A stretch of 64,000 nt of DNA from Planctomycetota bacterium (GCA_020638735.1 JACKHZ010000010.1:434001-498000); one strand, 5' to 3'; numbered from the stretch's first letter, positions 52,497 to 61,857 are shown. Translations and numbers: made by a program. The notes: a model not told the origin generated them from the letters alone.

Positions 52497-53873
52497 TCAC
52501 ATGCCGGTGCCGCTGAGCACGACGCGCACCGTGTGCAGGATCAGCTTGAGGTCGAGCCACAGGGACCAGTTGTCGATGTAGTAGAGGTCCATCTCGACCC
52601 AGCGCTTGAACGACACGCGGTTGCGTCCGTAGACCTGCCACACGCACGTCAGACCTGGCTTGACGGAGATGCGGCGGCGCTGCCACCAGGTGTACTTGTC
52701 CACCTCGCTCGGGATCGGCGGGCGTGGGCCGACCAGGCTCATGTCGCCGAGCAGCACGTTGATCAGCTGCGGCAGCTCGTCGAGGCTGAACTTGCGCAGC
52801 ACCCTGCCGACCTTGGTGATGCGGGGGTCGCTCGACATCTTGAAGGCGGGACCGTCCTGCAGGCTCGCCGCGCGCAGCAGCTCCTGCTGGGCGTGCGCAC
52901 CGACGCGCATGGTGCGGAACTTCAGGCAGCTGAAGTGGCGTCCGGACTTGCCCACACGCGTTTGCCGGAAGAACACCGGGCCATGGCTGGTCAGCTTGAC
53001 GGCGAGCGCGCAGGCGACGAATACCGGCAGCAGGGCGAGCAGGCCGGCGGCGGCGCCCGCGATGTCGATGCCGCGCTTGACGATGGTGGACAGCGAGCTG
53101 TCCGCGATCGGCTGCACGTTGAGGCCAGGGCGGTTCGCGCTCCAGGTCAGGCCGACGTGCATGTCGTCCACGTCGAGGAACGAAGGGAAGTACTGGGTCT
53201 GCAGGCCGAGGCGTTCGCTCGCGTTGATGGCGCGGTGGACCTCGCCGGTGAGCGCCTGGTCCGACGGGCTGACGCATGTGACGTCGATCTCGTTGAGCCG
53301 CAGGACCTCGGGCAGGTTGTCGATCGTGCCGAGCTGCGGCAGGTGCGGCATGCTCGATGGGTCCTCGTTCGTCAACGGCACGAAGCCGATGAACTCGAGC
53401 GCTTCGCGGGCCTCCTTGGTCGAGGTGAGCGCTCGGGCGCTGGGGCAGGCGCCGACGACGATCGTGCGCAGCCGATCGTGCACCAGGCCAGCGGTCGAGA
53501 ACGACATGAGCACGCGGGCCAGCCCGAGCAGGCCGGCGCCGAGCAGCAGGACGAGCCAGATGCGCAGGTCGGTCGGCGCGACGACCGTGACCGCGAGCAT
53601 GCCGGCCAGCCCCCACGTCGCTGCCCAGGCCTCGAGCGTGCGGCGCAGCGACAGGGCGAGATTGCGGCTGGGCGGAATGCTGTGGGCGCCGAGCCGGCGG
53701 GCGATCATCGACCAGACGACGCCGAACGTCCCGGCGACCGCGAGGATCGCGGCTGCGGTGATGATCATCCCGCCGTCGTGCCCCGACCACAGCCCGGCGA
53801 CGCTGAGTGCGGCCAGGATGCAGAGCTGATCGACCACATGGGTGGCCAGTCGGCGAGACAGGGGGCGGATCAT
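52497..53873 (-). CDS. Polyprenyl-phosphate sugar-1-phosphate transferase (exopolysaccharide initiation), 458 aa
   Basis: It starts polysaccharide synthesis by linking a sugar phosphate to undecaprenyl phosphate. The first 130 residues form four membrane helices; a Rossmann-like region follows (130-250); a fifth helix is near 275-295, and the C-terminal catalytic domain has KRGIDIAGAAAG, FFRQTRVGKSGRHFSCLKFRTM, KVGRVLRKFSLDELPQLINV, MSLVGPRPP and LTCVWQV. The signature is complete. It belongs with the O-antigen-ligase-like protein (54094), export lipoprotein (55638) and GT4 (56369). Repeat-unit sugars unknown. Confidence 0.94.
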   Translation of the reverse strand: MIRPLSRRLATHVVDQLCILAALSVAGLWSGHDGGMIITAAAILAVAGTFGVVWSMIARRLGAHSIPPSRNLALSLRRTLEAWAATWGLAGMLAVTVVAPTDLRIWLVLLLGAGLLGLARVLMSFSTAGLVHDRLRTIVVGACPSARALTSTKEAREALEFIGFVPLTNEDPSSMPHLPQLGTIDNLPEVLRLNEIDVTCVSPSDQALTGEVHRAINASERLGLQTQYFPSFLDVDDMHVGLTWSANRPGLNVQPIADSSLSTIVKRGIDIAGAAAGLLALLPVFVACALAVKLTSHGPVFFRQTRVGKSGRHFSCLKFRTMRVGAHAQQELLRAASLQDGPAFKMSSDPRITKVGRVLRKFSLDELPQLINVLLGDMSLVGPRPPIPSEVDKYTWWQRRRISVKPGLTCVWQVYGRNRVSFKRWVEMDLYYIDNWSLWLDLKLILHTVRVVLSGTGM

Positions 53874-54093
53874 CGGAGGGGGCGAGTGACAGGGTGCGGT
53901 GCGTCTTCCGTCGCGCCGGAGCTATCGGCCAGCGGCCACGAGCTGCCAGACAACGGATGAAGCGTTTTTATGTGGCGAGCGCACCCGAGTTTTTCGATTC
54001 GCGGCGATACGGCACATGCGCTCGCGACGCCATCCGTCGACGGGCCCATGCCATGGGCTATCCGGAAACGCGGGCAGATGTGGCAGAACTTCT

Positions 54094-55437
54094 TCAGCTC
54101 TGCGTCAGGCTCGCCAGCTGTCGCGACACGGGCGCTCCGGGGACCAGCGTCAGGGAGCCGATCGCCGCCAGGGCCATGTTCCACTCGACGACGATCTGCT
54201 CGAAGTAGGTCACGGCAATGAAGTTCATGCAGTGCATGAACAGCGCTGTGCCGAGCGCCCAGCTGCACAGCAAGTAGGTGCGCCCCGCCTCCGGAACCCG
54301 CATGCTGCGCGACACTCCGGCGAAGGCGTACCAGACGATCGCCACGAATGCGGCGAGTCGCCAGACGCCGCCGCCGACGCCTTCCGAGACGAACTGGTTG
54401 GTGACGTCGTGCAGGCCCGGTCCCCAGTGACCGGTGCGCAGCGTGCCCACCAGCCACCACTCGTGGAAGAATGCGAAGAACTTGTCCACAAGGTGGAACC
54501 TGTGCCAGCCCGTGGAGCCCCCGACCACGTCCACGCGGGCGAGCAGGTGCCAGACGGGTTGCTTCATCATGATGAAGTGCAGCACCGCCAGCCACGAGAG
54601 GATCAGCCAGCGTAGCCACCGGAGTCCGCCCCGGATCAGGAAGGTCGCTCCCCCCGCGATGCCGAACAGCAGGGCCATGACCGGGGTGCTCGATGCGCAC
54701 ATGGCGACGATGAAGAGCGCGGCCCCGGAGGCCGCGACGACCATGCCCCAGCGCTGGCGCAGGAAACCGATCACGGCGTAGTAGGGGATCAGGCACGCCC
54801 AGAAGCATCCGGCCAGGATCGCATGGGCGAACGCGCCCTGGCATCGGAGTCGGCCGTCCCGCACGTCGGTGATCGCGGGCACGCCGCCGAACATGGCGAA
54901 CATGTTGCGCCCGGTGCGCTTCTCCACCAGGAAGAACACCGCCACCGCGAAGCTCGACACCGTGAACTGCAGCGCGATGGCGGCGAGGTCGCGGTGGCTC
55001 CGGATCACCAACCGGAAGAAGAAGTAGACCATCAGCGTGTCCACGGCGACGCCGACGCGATTGACGAAGATCGACAGCGTCCAGCCGAGCAGGGTGCCGG
55101 TGACGATCATCACCACCGCCCAGACCAGCATCGCCCGGTCGAGGTTGTTCCAGACCAGCGGCCGCAGGTCGCGGCGAAGGAACAGGCGCGACCAGACGAC
55201 CATCATGAGCAGTCGCACGAAGGTGAAGTCCACCGTGGCGATGACCACCCGCTGTCCCGCCGGGATGAAGCACAGCAGCAGGATGATCGGCAGCGCGCAC
55301 CAGCGCCTCGGGACCAGCATCGTCAAGGCCGCCAGCGCGGCGAGCGCCATCACGCCGACCGGGTGGATCTCGGTCGAGCCGCCGACCTCCGAGCCCGCCT
55401 GGACGGGCACGTCGTCTTGCCAGAGATGGCCGAGCAC
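54094..55437 (-). CDS. O-antigen ligase/polymerase-like membrane protein, 447 aa
   Basis: About ten hydrophobic helices. The long extracytoplasmic loop near 315-365 (RFHLVDKFFAFFHEWWLVGTLRTGHWGPGLHDVTNQFVSEG) resembles the conserved loop of Wzy/O-antigen-ligase proteins, which join sugar units outside the membrane (His and Asn in HDVTNQ). Between it and the sugar transferase gene lie 220 bases with an AT-rich patch. Its start at 55437 is 200 bases from the divergent export lipoprotein. Identity as a polymerase is probable from topology and neighbourhood. Confidence 0.82.
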   Translation of the reverse strand: MLGHLWQDDVPVQAGSEVGGSTEIHPVGVMALAALAALTMLVPRRWCALPIILLLCFIPAGQRVVIATVDFTFVRLLMMVVWSRLFLRRDLRPLVWNNLDRAMLVWAVVMIVTGTLLGWTLSIFVNRVGVAVDTLMVYFFFRLVIRSHRDLAAIALQFTVSSFAVAVFFLVEKRTGRNMFAMFGGVPAITDVRDGRLRCQGAFAHAILAGCFWACLIPYYAVIGFLRQRWGMVVAASGAALFIVAMCASSTPVMALLFGIAGGATFLIRGGLRWLRWLILSWLAVLHFIMMKQPVWHLLARVDVVGGSTGWHRFHLVDKFFAFFHEWWLVGTLRTGHWGPGLHDVTNQFVSEGVGGGVWRLAAFVAIVWYAFAGVSRSMRVPEAGRTYLLCSWALGTALFMHCMNFIAVTYFEQIVVEWNMALAAIGSLTLVPGAPVSRQLASLTQS

Positions 55438-55637
55438 GCTTGGGACTGGTGTGGGGTGGGGGAAGGCGGCTCCGCCCCTGGTCGGGCTGCCGCTGTGGTC
55501 ATCGACGTCGGGCCGTCAGTTCCTACAGCGCCGATGCCATGGCTGTCGAAGATCCCAGGACTGTCGGTGGGATTCCAGGCGACCGCAATGCTGGCGCCGG
55601 CCAGCCGCCCGACCTACCCTCCTGCCCCGTGGAAACG

Positions 55638-56357
55638 ATGCCCCTGCAAGCGCGCCTCGGTCTGCTCCTGTCCGTGCTGTTGCTGGCGTCCTGCGCGGCG
55701 CCGCCGTTCGATGCCAAGGCGGTCGCGATCGAGTGGGCGGCCTACATGCAGCGAGACTACGTCGTGCGATCGGGCGACTCGCTCAGCGTGCACGTCGACC
55801 TCGGTGACGGCAGCGTGCAGTCCGGGGAACGCGACGACGCGCCGCGGTCGCTGAAGGTCTCGCCGACCGGCACCATCGACCTCGATCGCCTGCCCGGGCC
55901 GTTGCAGGTGGCCGGGAGGTCCGTCAGCGACGTCCGCACGCTCGTGCTCGAGGCGTACCGTCGCGAGTTCAACAGCGTGCGCGTGCTCGTGCAGCTCGCC
56001 GAGGCGGCCGTGCAGTCGGTCTATGTCTGCGGCGAGGTGCGCACCGCCGGCGCGATCCCGTACCACCCCGGCATGACGATGACCCAGGCCATCGCGCAGG
56101 CCGGCAGCTTCCAGATCACCGTCAAGTATTCCGACGTGCGCATCCTGCGCATCAACCCGGACGGCACCCAGCGGACCTTCCGCGTCAACATGGACCGCGT
56201 GTTGCTCGACGAGTGGCCGGACTTCCTGCTGCTCCCCGGCGACGTCGTCTACGCGCAGACCTCGGCGATCGCCGACATCGGCAACTGGATCGAGCTCTAC
56301 ATCCGCCGCATGCTGCCGTTCTCGATCGGTGGGCCGGCGCTCGGCACCGTGCGCTGA
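55638..56357 (+). CDS. Polysaccharide export lipoprotein (Wza/Poly_export family), 239 aa
   Basis: MPLQARLGLLLSVLLLASC is a lipoprotein signal with lipobox LASC. Residues 50-110 match the polysaccharide export domain (DYVVRSGDSLSVHVD, LKVSPTGTIDLDRLPGPLQVAG), followed by an SLBB-like part (VYVCGEVRTAGAIPYHPGMTMTQAIAQAG). A C-terminal amphipathic helix (IGNWIELYIRRMLPFS) could form the outer-membrane channel. It is shorter than E. coli Wza (one SLBB-like unit). It diverges from the polymerase and is followed 12 bases later by a glycosyltransferase. Confidence 0.9.
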   Translation: MPLQARLGLLLSVLLLASCAAPPFDAKAVAIEWAAYMQRDYVVRSGDSLSVHVDLGDGSVQSGERDDAPRSLKVSPTGTIDLDRLPGPLQVAGRSVSDVRTLVLEAYRREFNSVRVLVQLAEAAVQSVYVCGEVRTAGAIPYHPGMTMTQAIAQAGSFQITVKYSDVRILRINPDGTQRTFRVNMDRVLLDEWPDFLLLPGDVVYAQTSAIADIGNWIELYIRRMLPFSIGGPALGTVR

Positions 56358-56368
56358 TCCAGACGCCG

Positions 56369-57601
56369 ATGGGCGAACGTTCCGACGCGCTGCGGGTGTG
56401 CATGGTGGTGCACGCCTACTACGAAGGCGACGCCCGTGTGCGGCGCTACGCCGAGTCACTCGCCGTGCTCGGCCACCGCGTCGAAGTGTTGGCGCTGCGT
56501 GCTCGCGACAAGCCGAAGCGCGAGCAGTTGCGCGGCGTCGAGGTTCATCGCCTGCCGCTGTCGCGCCGCCGCGGTGGCACGCTGCGCTATCTGTTCGAGT
56601 ATCTGTGGTTCACGCTGTTGTGCGGCATCGTGCTGACGTGGCGATGCCGGCGTTACGACGTCGTGCACGTGCACAACATGCCCGACTTCCTGGTCTTCGC
56701 CGGCCTGCTGCCGCGCCTGCTCGGGCGCGCCGTGGTGCTCGACGTGCACGACCTGATGCCGGAGGTCTACTGCAGCAAGTTCAAGACCAGCGTGCGGCAC
56801 CCGGGCATCTGGCCGATCCGCGTGCAGGAGTGGCTGTCGCATCGCTTCGCCAGCGCGTGCGTGTTCGCCACCGAGCGCTTCCGCAGCGAAGCGGTCGCGC
56901 GCGGCACCGTGCGAGAAGGCGACTCAATCGCCTGCATGAACGCCGCGGACACGACGCTGTTCGACGCGAAGCGGCACCCGTGGCGCGGCCCCGAGGACCC
57001 TGCGCGGTTCTCGCTGCTGTATCTCGGCACCGTCTCCCACCGCCACGGCGTCGACCAGTGCGTGCGCGTGTTGCCGCTCGCGGCTCAGCGCATCCCTGGC
57101 ATCCGGTTGGTGATCCACTGCAAGCTGGCCGAGGCCGAGGGCAAGCCGCTGCAGGAGCTGAAGGACCTCGCGGCCGAACTCGGCGTCGCCGAGCGCGTCG
57201 AGATCGGGCCGCCGCTCCTGCTGCAGGACGTGCCGGCAGCGATGAGCCGTTCGTCGGTCGGCGTGTTCACGCCGCACCAGGACGTGCACATCGACATGGC
57301 GCTGTCGCTGAAGGTGCCGGAGTTCGTCGCCATGGGCGTGCCGGTCGTGGCCGTGCGCACGTCGATCATGCAGTCGCTCTTCCGCGACGACGAGGTGCTG
57401 CTGTTCGAGGACGGTGATCACCAGCGGTTCGCCGACCACCTCGTGCACCTGTTCGAGGACCCCGACGCGGGGCGCGCGATGGCCGAACGGGCCGGCCGAT
57501 TCACCCGCGAGCGGTCGTGGGACAACGAGTTCGCCGGCTACGTGAGGCTGCTGGAGCGCCTGACGGGCCGCGCGGTCGGCGCGGCGCCCGCGGCCTCCTG
57601 A
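56369..57601 (+). CDS. GT4-family glycosyltransferase, 410 aa
   Basis: GT-B fold: the N-terminal half with MVVHAYYEGDARVRRYAESLAVLGH and HVHNMPDF; the C-terminal half with LLYLGTVSHRHGVD, VEIGPPLL, VGVFTPHQD and LKVPEFVAMGVPVVA (the E-x7-E-like donor-binding site reads as LKVPEF-A-GVPV). It transfers a sugar from a nucleotide donor to the growing polysaccharide. The start is at 56369; an upstream extension is unlikely because the export gene ends at 56357. Donor not identifiable. Confidence 0.92.
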   Translation: MGERSDALRVCMVVHAYYEGDARVRRYAESLAVLGHRVEVLALRARDKPKREQLRGVEVHRLPLSRRRGGTLRYLFEYLWFTLLCGIVLTWRCRRYDVVHVHNMPDFLVFAGLLPRLLGRAVVLDVHDLMPEVYCSKFKTSVRHPGIWPIRVQEWLSHRFASACVFATERFRSEAVARGTVREGDSIACMNAADTTLFDAKRHPWRGPEDPARFSLLYLGTVSHRHGVDQCVRVLPLAAQRIPGIRLVIHCKLAEAEGKPLQELKDLAAELGVAERVEIGPPLLLQDVPAAMSRSSVGVFTPHQDVHIDMALSLKVPEFVAMGVPVVAVRTSIMQSLFRDDEVLLFEDGDHQRFADHLVHLFEDPDAGRAMAERAGRFTRERSWDNEFAGYVRLLERLTGRAVGAAPAAS

Positions 57602-57650
57602 TCTCGGCCGAGGCGGCGCGTCGCCGGCTGCGAACTGGGCCATCGTGCGG

Positions 57651-57680
57651 TTGGTCTCGGGCCGGCCCCGTGACTAGCAT
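57651..57680 (+). promoter_or_regulatory. Promoter TTGGTC-N18-TAGCAT
   Basis: TTGGTC (57651-57656) and TAGCAT (57675-57680) are 18 bases apart. The -10 ends nine bases before the ATG at 57690. Confidence 0.45.
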
Positions 57681-57689
57681 CGCGGCCCC

Positions 57690-59921
57690 ATGAAGATCGC
57701 GTGCATCGGTGGCGGCCCGGCGTCGCTCTACTTCGCCATCCTGCTGAAGAAGCGGCTGCCGACGGCGGAGATCGACGTCTACGAGCAGAACCGGCCCGAC
57801 GACACCTTCGGCTGGGGCGTGGTGTTCTCCGACGAGACGCTCGGCAAGTTCGAGGTCGCCGATCCGGAGAGCTACGCGAGGATCCGCGCCAGCTTCGCCT
57901 ACTGGAGCGACATCGACACCTTCTACCGCGGCGCCAAGGTCACCAGCACCGGCCACGGCTTCTGCGGCCTCGCCCGCAAGCAGCTGCTGCTGATCCTGCA
58001 CGAGCGTTGCCGCGAGTTCGGCATCCGTCTGCACTTCGAGCACGTCGTCACCGACCTCGACGCGGTGGTCGCCGGTCACGACCTGGTGGTCGCTGCCGAC
58101 GGCGTCAACTCGCGCTTCCGTGAGCGCTACGCGGCGTCGTTCCAGCCGAGCCTCGACTGGCGCAAGTGCAAGTTCGCGTGGTTCGGTACCACCAAGAAGA
58201 TGACGGCGTTCACGTTCGTCTTCCAGCCGACCGAGTGGGGGCTGTTCCAGGTGCACGCCTATCCGTTCGAGCAGGGACGCGGCACCTGGATCGTCGAGTG
58301 CCGCGAGGAGACGTGGAAGAAGGCCGGCCTCGACAAGCTCGACGAGCAACAGTCGGCGGCGTTCTGCAAGGAGCTGTTCGCCGAGCACCTCGCCGGCGAG
58401 GAGTTGCTGATCAACCGCTCGATCTGGCGCACCTTCCCGACCATCCGCTGCGGTTCGTGGCGCCACGAGAACGTCGTGCTGATGGGGGACGCGGCGCACA
58501 CCGCGCACTTCTCGATCGGCTCGGGCACCAAGCTGGCGATGGAGGACTCGATCGCGCTCGCCGACGCGGTGATGCAGAATCGCGGCTCGGTGCCGTCGGC
58601 GATCGACGCCTACGAGAAGGCCCGCCGCCTCGACGTGCTCAAGGTGCAGCGCGCGGCGCAGACCAGCCTCGAGTGGTTCGAGAACAGCGCGCGCTACATC
58701 GAGCAGAGCCCCGAGCGCTTCGTCTTCAACCTGATGACGCGCAGCAAGCGCATCACCTTCGAGAACCTCGAGACGCGCGACCCGGCGCTGGTGAAGCGCG
58801 TGCAGGACGTGGTCTCGGCGGAGGCCGGCGTCGACGGCTCGCGGCCGCCGGCGTTCCTGCCGTTCACCGCGCGCGGCATGACGCTGCACAACCGCGTCGT
58901 GGTGTCGCCGATGTGCCAGTACTCGTCGCAGGACGGCATGCCCGGCGAATGGCACCTCGTGCACCTCGGCAGCCGCGCGGTCGGCGGCGCCGGCCTGGTG
59001 TTCACGGAGATGACCAACGTCGAACCCGTGGGCCGTATCTCGCCCGGTTGTGCCGGCATCTGGAACGACCAGCAGGAGGCGGGCTGGAAGCGCATCGTCG
59101 ACTTCGTGCACGCCAACTCGCACGCCAGGATCGGCATGCAGATCGCTCACGCCGGCCGCAAGGGCTCGTGCAGCCGGCCGTGGGAGGGCGACGCGCCGCT
59201 CGCGCAAGGCGGCTGGCAGACGTTCGGGCCGTCGGCGGTGCCGTTCAAGCAGGGCTGGCCGGCTCCCAGGCAGATGGATCGCGCCGACATGGACCGCGTG
59301 CGGGACGCGTTCGTCGCCGCTGCGCAGCGCTGTCATCGTGCCGGGTTCGACACCATCGAGCTGCACATGGCGCACGGCTACCTGCTGTCGAGCTTCCTGT
59401 CGCCGCTCGCCAACGTGCGCGATGACGACTACGGCGGTTCGCTCGCGAACCGCGCCCGCTTCCCGCTCGAGGTGACCGAGGCGGTGCGCGCCGTCTGGCC
59501 GCAGGACAAGCCGCTGTTCGTGCGCATCTCGGCGACCGACTGGTTCGACGAGCAGCAGAAAGGCACCACGACCGACGAGTCGGTGCAGCTGGCGAAGTGG
59601 CTGAAGGAGCTCGGCGTCGACGTCATCGACGTCTCGACCGCCGGCAACGTGCCCGAGTCCAAGCCGCAGTACGGCCGCATGTACCAGGTGCCGTTCGCCG
59701 AGCGCATCCGCTTCGAGGCCGACGTGCCGGTGATGGCGGTCGGCAACATCCAGGGGCTCGACCACGCGCACACCATCGTCGCCGCCGGCCGCGCCGATCT
59801 GTGCGCGATCGCGCGCGGCTTCCTCGCCGATCCCTACATGGTGCAGCGCGAAGCGGTGGCGCGCGACGTCGTCAGCCATCCGTTCCCGCCGCAGTATCTG
59901 GCAGCGAAGAGCGTGCGCTGA
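57690..59921 (+). CDS. Bifunctional salicylyl-CoA 5-hydroxylase-type FAD monooxygenase fused to Old Yellow Enzyme-like reductase, 743 aa
   Basis: The N-terminal 370 residues are a group A flavoprotein monooxygenase: FAD motif CIGGGPASLYFA at 5-16, GWGVVFSDETL and GDAAHTAHFSIGSGTKLAMED. From about 390 the chain is an Old Yellow Enzyme/NADH:flavin oxidoreductase barrel (LHNRVVVSPMCQYSS, IAHAGRKGS, ELHMAHGYLLSSFLSP, IARGFLADPYM). The same fusion is known in salicylyl-CoA 5-hydroxylase and 2-aminobenzoyl-CoA monooxygenase/reductase. The substrate is therefore probably an aromatic acyl-CoA, but which one is not shown. It stands alone, with convergent isomerase-like gene downstream. Confidence 0.9.
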   Translation: MKIACIGGGPASLYFAILLKKRLPTAEIDVYEQNRPDDTFGWGVVFSDETLGKFEVADPESYARIRASFAYWSDIDTFYRGAKVTSTGHGFCGLARKQLLLILHERCREFGIRLHFEHVVTDLDAVVAGHDLVVAADGVNSRFRERYAASFQPSLDWRKCKFAWFGTTKKMTAFTFVFQPTEWGLFQVHAYPFEQGRGTWIVECREETWKKAGLDKLDEQQSAAFCKELFAEHLAGEELLINRSIWRTFPTIRCGSWRHENVVLMGDAAHTAHFSIGSGTKLAMEDSIALADAVMQNRGSVPSAIDAYEKARRLDVLKVQRAAQTSLEWFENSARYIEQSPERFVFNLMTRSKRITFENLETRDPALVKRVQDVVSAEAGVDGSRPPAFLPFTARGMTLHNRVVVSPMCQYSSQDGMPGEWHLVHLGSRAVGGAGLVFTEMTNVEPVGRISPGCAGIWNDQQEAGWKRIVDFVHANSHARIGMQIAHAGRKGSCSRPWEGDAPLAQGGWQTFGPSAVPFKQGWPAPRQMDRADMDRVRDAFVAAAQRCHRAGFDTIELHMAHGYLLSSFLSPLANVRDDDYGGSLANRARFPLEVTEAVRAVWPQDKPLFVRISATDWFDEQQKGTTTDESVQLAKWLKELGVDVIDVSTAGNVPESKPQYGRMYQVPFAERIRFEADVPVMAVGNIQGLDHAHTIVAAGRADLCAIARGFLADPYMVQREAVARDVVSHPFPPQYLAAKSVR

Positions 59922-59929
59922 ACGCGATG

Positions 59930-59945
59930 GGGCCGCACCCGGCCC
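59930..59945. terminator. Small GC hairpin between convergent genes
   Basis: GGGCCG and CGGCCC form a six-base stem with loop CACC between the stop codons at 59921 and 59958; possibly a two-way terminator, but no T-run exists. Confidence 0.3.
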
Positions 59946-59957
59946 GTCCCCTCGCGG

Positions 59958-60875
59958 TCAGAACGAGTCGGCCAGGCGGTAGGCGTCGATCAGCTTGCGC
60001 TCGCCTTCCTTGCCGCCCTGCGACTTGCCGTGCTCCATGCCGACGATGCCGGTGAAGCCCTTCTTGTGGATGTGTGAGAACACGTTCCGGAAGTTGACCT
60101 CGCCGGTGAACGGCTCGTTGCGGCCGGGGTTGTCGCCGACCTGGAAGTAGCCGATCTCGTCCCACGCGCGGTCGATGTTGGGGATCAGGTTCCCCTCGGT
60201 CACCTGCTGGTGATACAGGTCGTCGAGGATCTTGCAGTGCTTGCTGCCGACGGCGCGGCAGATCGCGTAGCCCTGCGCGATCTTCGTCAGGTAGAGCGTC
60301 GGGTGGTCGCGGAAGTTGAGCGGCTCGAGCACCATCACCAGCTCGCTCTTGTTCTTCTCGATCAGGTCGCAGCAGCGCTTCAGCAGGTCCACGCAGTTGG
60401 CGAACTGGTAGCCCTCGTCCTGGCGCGGATCGATCGTGCCCGGCACGACCGTGCACCACTTCGCGTTGACGCGGCCGGCGACGGTCACCGCCTTCTCGAG
60501 GTCGGCGAGCACGCGGTCCTGGTGCTCCTGCCTGCCCGAGGTGAAGGTCGGCTGGCCGAAGTCACCGTGCGCGACGAACACGCCCATCGTCATGCCGCAC
60601 TGCTCCATCTTGGCGGCGAGCTTGCGCTGCACGTCCTCGTCGCGGCCGGCCATGCCGTTGTCCTCCCAGGCGCGGAAGCCCTCGTCGGCGGCGAACTGCA
60701 GCTGGTCCTCGAGCTCCTTGGCGTGGTTCTGGAACATGCCGAAGTGCGGCGCGTACTGCAGCTGGAACGGCGCGGCCTTCGGCGCCGGCGGCGGCGCTGC
60801 TGGCTGCGGGTCCTGCGGGAGAAGCGGCACGCTCAGCGCGGCGGCGCCGGACATCAAGAAGCTGCGTCGGTCCAT
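59958..60875 (-). CDS. Tat-exported TIM-barrel protein, hydroxypyruvate-isomerase-like, 305 aa
   Basis: MDRRSFLMSGAAALSVPLL fits a twin-arginine signal (RRSFLM). The mature protein is an AP-endonuclease-2/xylose-isomerase-like TIM barrel: PHFGMFQ at the start, FRAWEDNGMAGRDE, MVLEPLNFRDHPTL (Glu metal ligand), CKILDDLYHQQVTEGN (Asp, His), GEVNFRNVF and GIVGMEHGKS (Glu). These correspond to the metal and catalytic residues of Hyi-type isomerases. Export is unusual for hydroxypyruvate isomerase, so it may act on a periplasmic sugar. Substrate unknown. Confidence 0.85.
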   Translation of the reverse strand: MDRRSFLMSGAAALSVPLLPQDPQPAAPPPAPKAAPFQLQYAPHFGMFQNHAKELEDQLQFAADEGFRAWEDNGMAGRDEDVQRKLAAKMEQCGMTMGVFVAHGDFGQPTFTSGRQEHQDRVLADLEKAVTVAGRVNAKWCTVVPGTIDPRQDEGYQFANCVDLLKRCCDLIEKNKSELVMVLEPLNFRDHPTLYLTKIAQGYAICRAVGSKHCKILDDLYHQQVTEGNLIPNIDRAWDEIGYFQVGDNPGRNEPFTGEVNFRNVFSHIHKKGFTGIVGMEHGKSQGGKEGERKLIDAYRLADSF

Positions 60876-60909
60876 CTGGTTCTGGTCTCTGGTGGTGCGG
60901 ACGGTTGGC

Positions 60910-61857
60910 TCACTTGCGGGTCGTCTCGAGCAGGCGGAAGAGCTCGCTGTCCGTGGACAGGATCATGCTGGTCCGCTTGCCGAGCACCACGCGGTAGGTG
61001 TCGAGCGTCTTCAGGAACGCGTAGAACTCGCGCGACTCCGGGCTCTGGTCGTAGGCCTCGGCGTAGATGCGGCTCGCTTCGGCGTCGGCGCCGCCCTGTA
61101 GCTCCTGCACGCGGAAGTAGGCCTCCGACTCGATCTTGCGCAGGTCGCGTTCGCGCTTGCCGTCGATGCGCGCGGCCTCGCCTTCGCCCTCGCTGCGGAA
61201 GCGCTGCGCGATCTGCTGGCGCTCGCTGATCATGCGCTGGTAGATGTTGTTGACCACCTGGCCGTTGTAGTTGACGCGCTTGAAGCGCACGTCGAGCAGC
61301 TCGATGCCCAGCGACTCCAACTTCGGCACGGCGGCGGCGAGCACGGCCTGCTGCAGCACGCGGCGCCCGCGCGTGGCCTCCTGCAGGGCGGCGGTGCCGG
61401 TGCCGTCGACCTGCGCCACCGGTGGCAGCCTGCGCGTCACGTCGCTGCGCACGACCTCGATCAGCTCGTGGCTGGCGACGGCCTGGCGCACCTCGCTGCC
61501 GATGATGTCCTCGAGGCGCGACTGCGCGCTGCGCTCGTCGCGCAGCGAGACGAAGAACTTGCCCGGATCGCCGATGCGCCACCGCGCGAAGGTGTCGACG
61601 ACGATGTAGGTCTTGTCCTTCGTCGGCATCTCGGTCGGCTGCCCGTCGAACTCGAGCACGCGCTTCTCGAGGCGGTTGACCTCCTGCACGAACGGCGTCT
61701 TGAAGTGCAGGCCCGGTTCGGTCACGGGGTCGCCGACGGGGCGGCCGAACTGCGTCAGGATGACGATGTCGGTCTCGTGCACGGTGTAGAACGCGCCGCT
61801 CATCACCAGCAGCACGGCCAGCACGGCGATCCCGATCAGCACGCGCAGCGCCTTCAC
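60910..61857 (-). CDS. hflC: HflC, FtsH-protease modulator (SPFH/band 7)
   Basis: HflC forms with HflK a membrane complex that surrounds FtsH and limits its activity. One N-terminal helix (VLIGIAVLAVLLVMSGAFY) anchors an SPFH domain (VILTQFGRPVG; TKDKTYIVVDTFARWRI) and a long coiled coil (RIDGKRERDLRKIESEAYFRVQ). Length 315 aa is normal. The GTG at 61857 overlaps the hflK stop by four bases, showing co-translation. Confidence 0.95.
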   Translation of the reverse strand: MKALRVLIGIAVLAVLLVMSGAFYTVHETDIVILTQFGRPVGDPVTEPGLHFKTPFVQEVNRLEKRVLEFDGQPTEMPTKDKTYIVVDTFARWRIGDPGKFFVSLRDERSAQSRLEDIIGSEVRQAVASHELIEVVRSDVTRRLPPVAQVDGTGTAALQEATRGRRVLQQAVLAAAVPKLESLGIELLDVRFKRVNYNGQVVNNIYQRMISERQQIAQRFRSEGEGEAARIDGKRERDLRKIESEAYFRVQELQGGADAEASRIYAEAYDQSPESREFYAFLKTLDTYRVVLGKRTSMILSTDSELFRLLETTRK

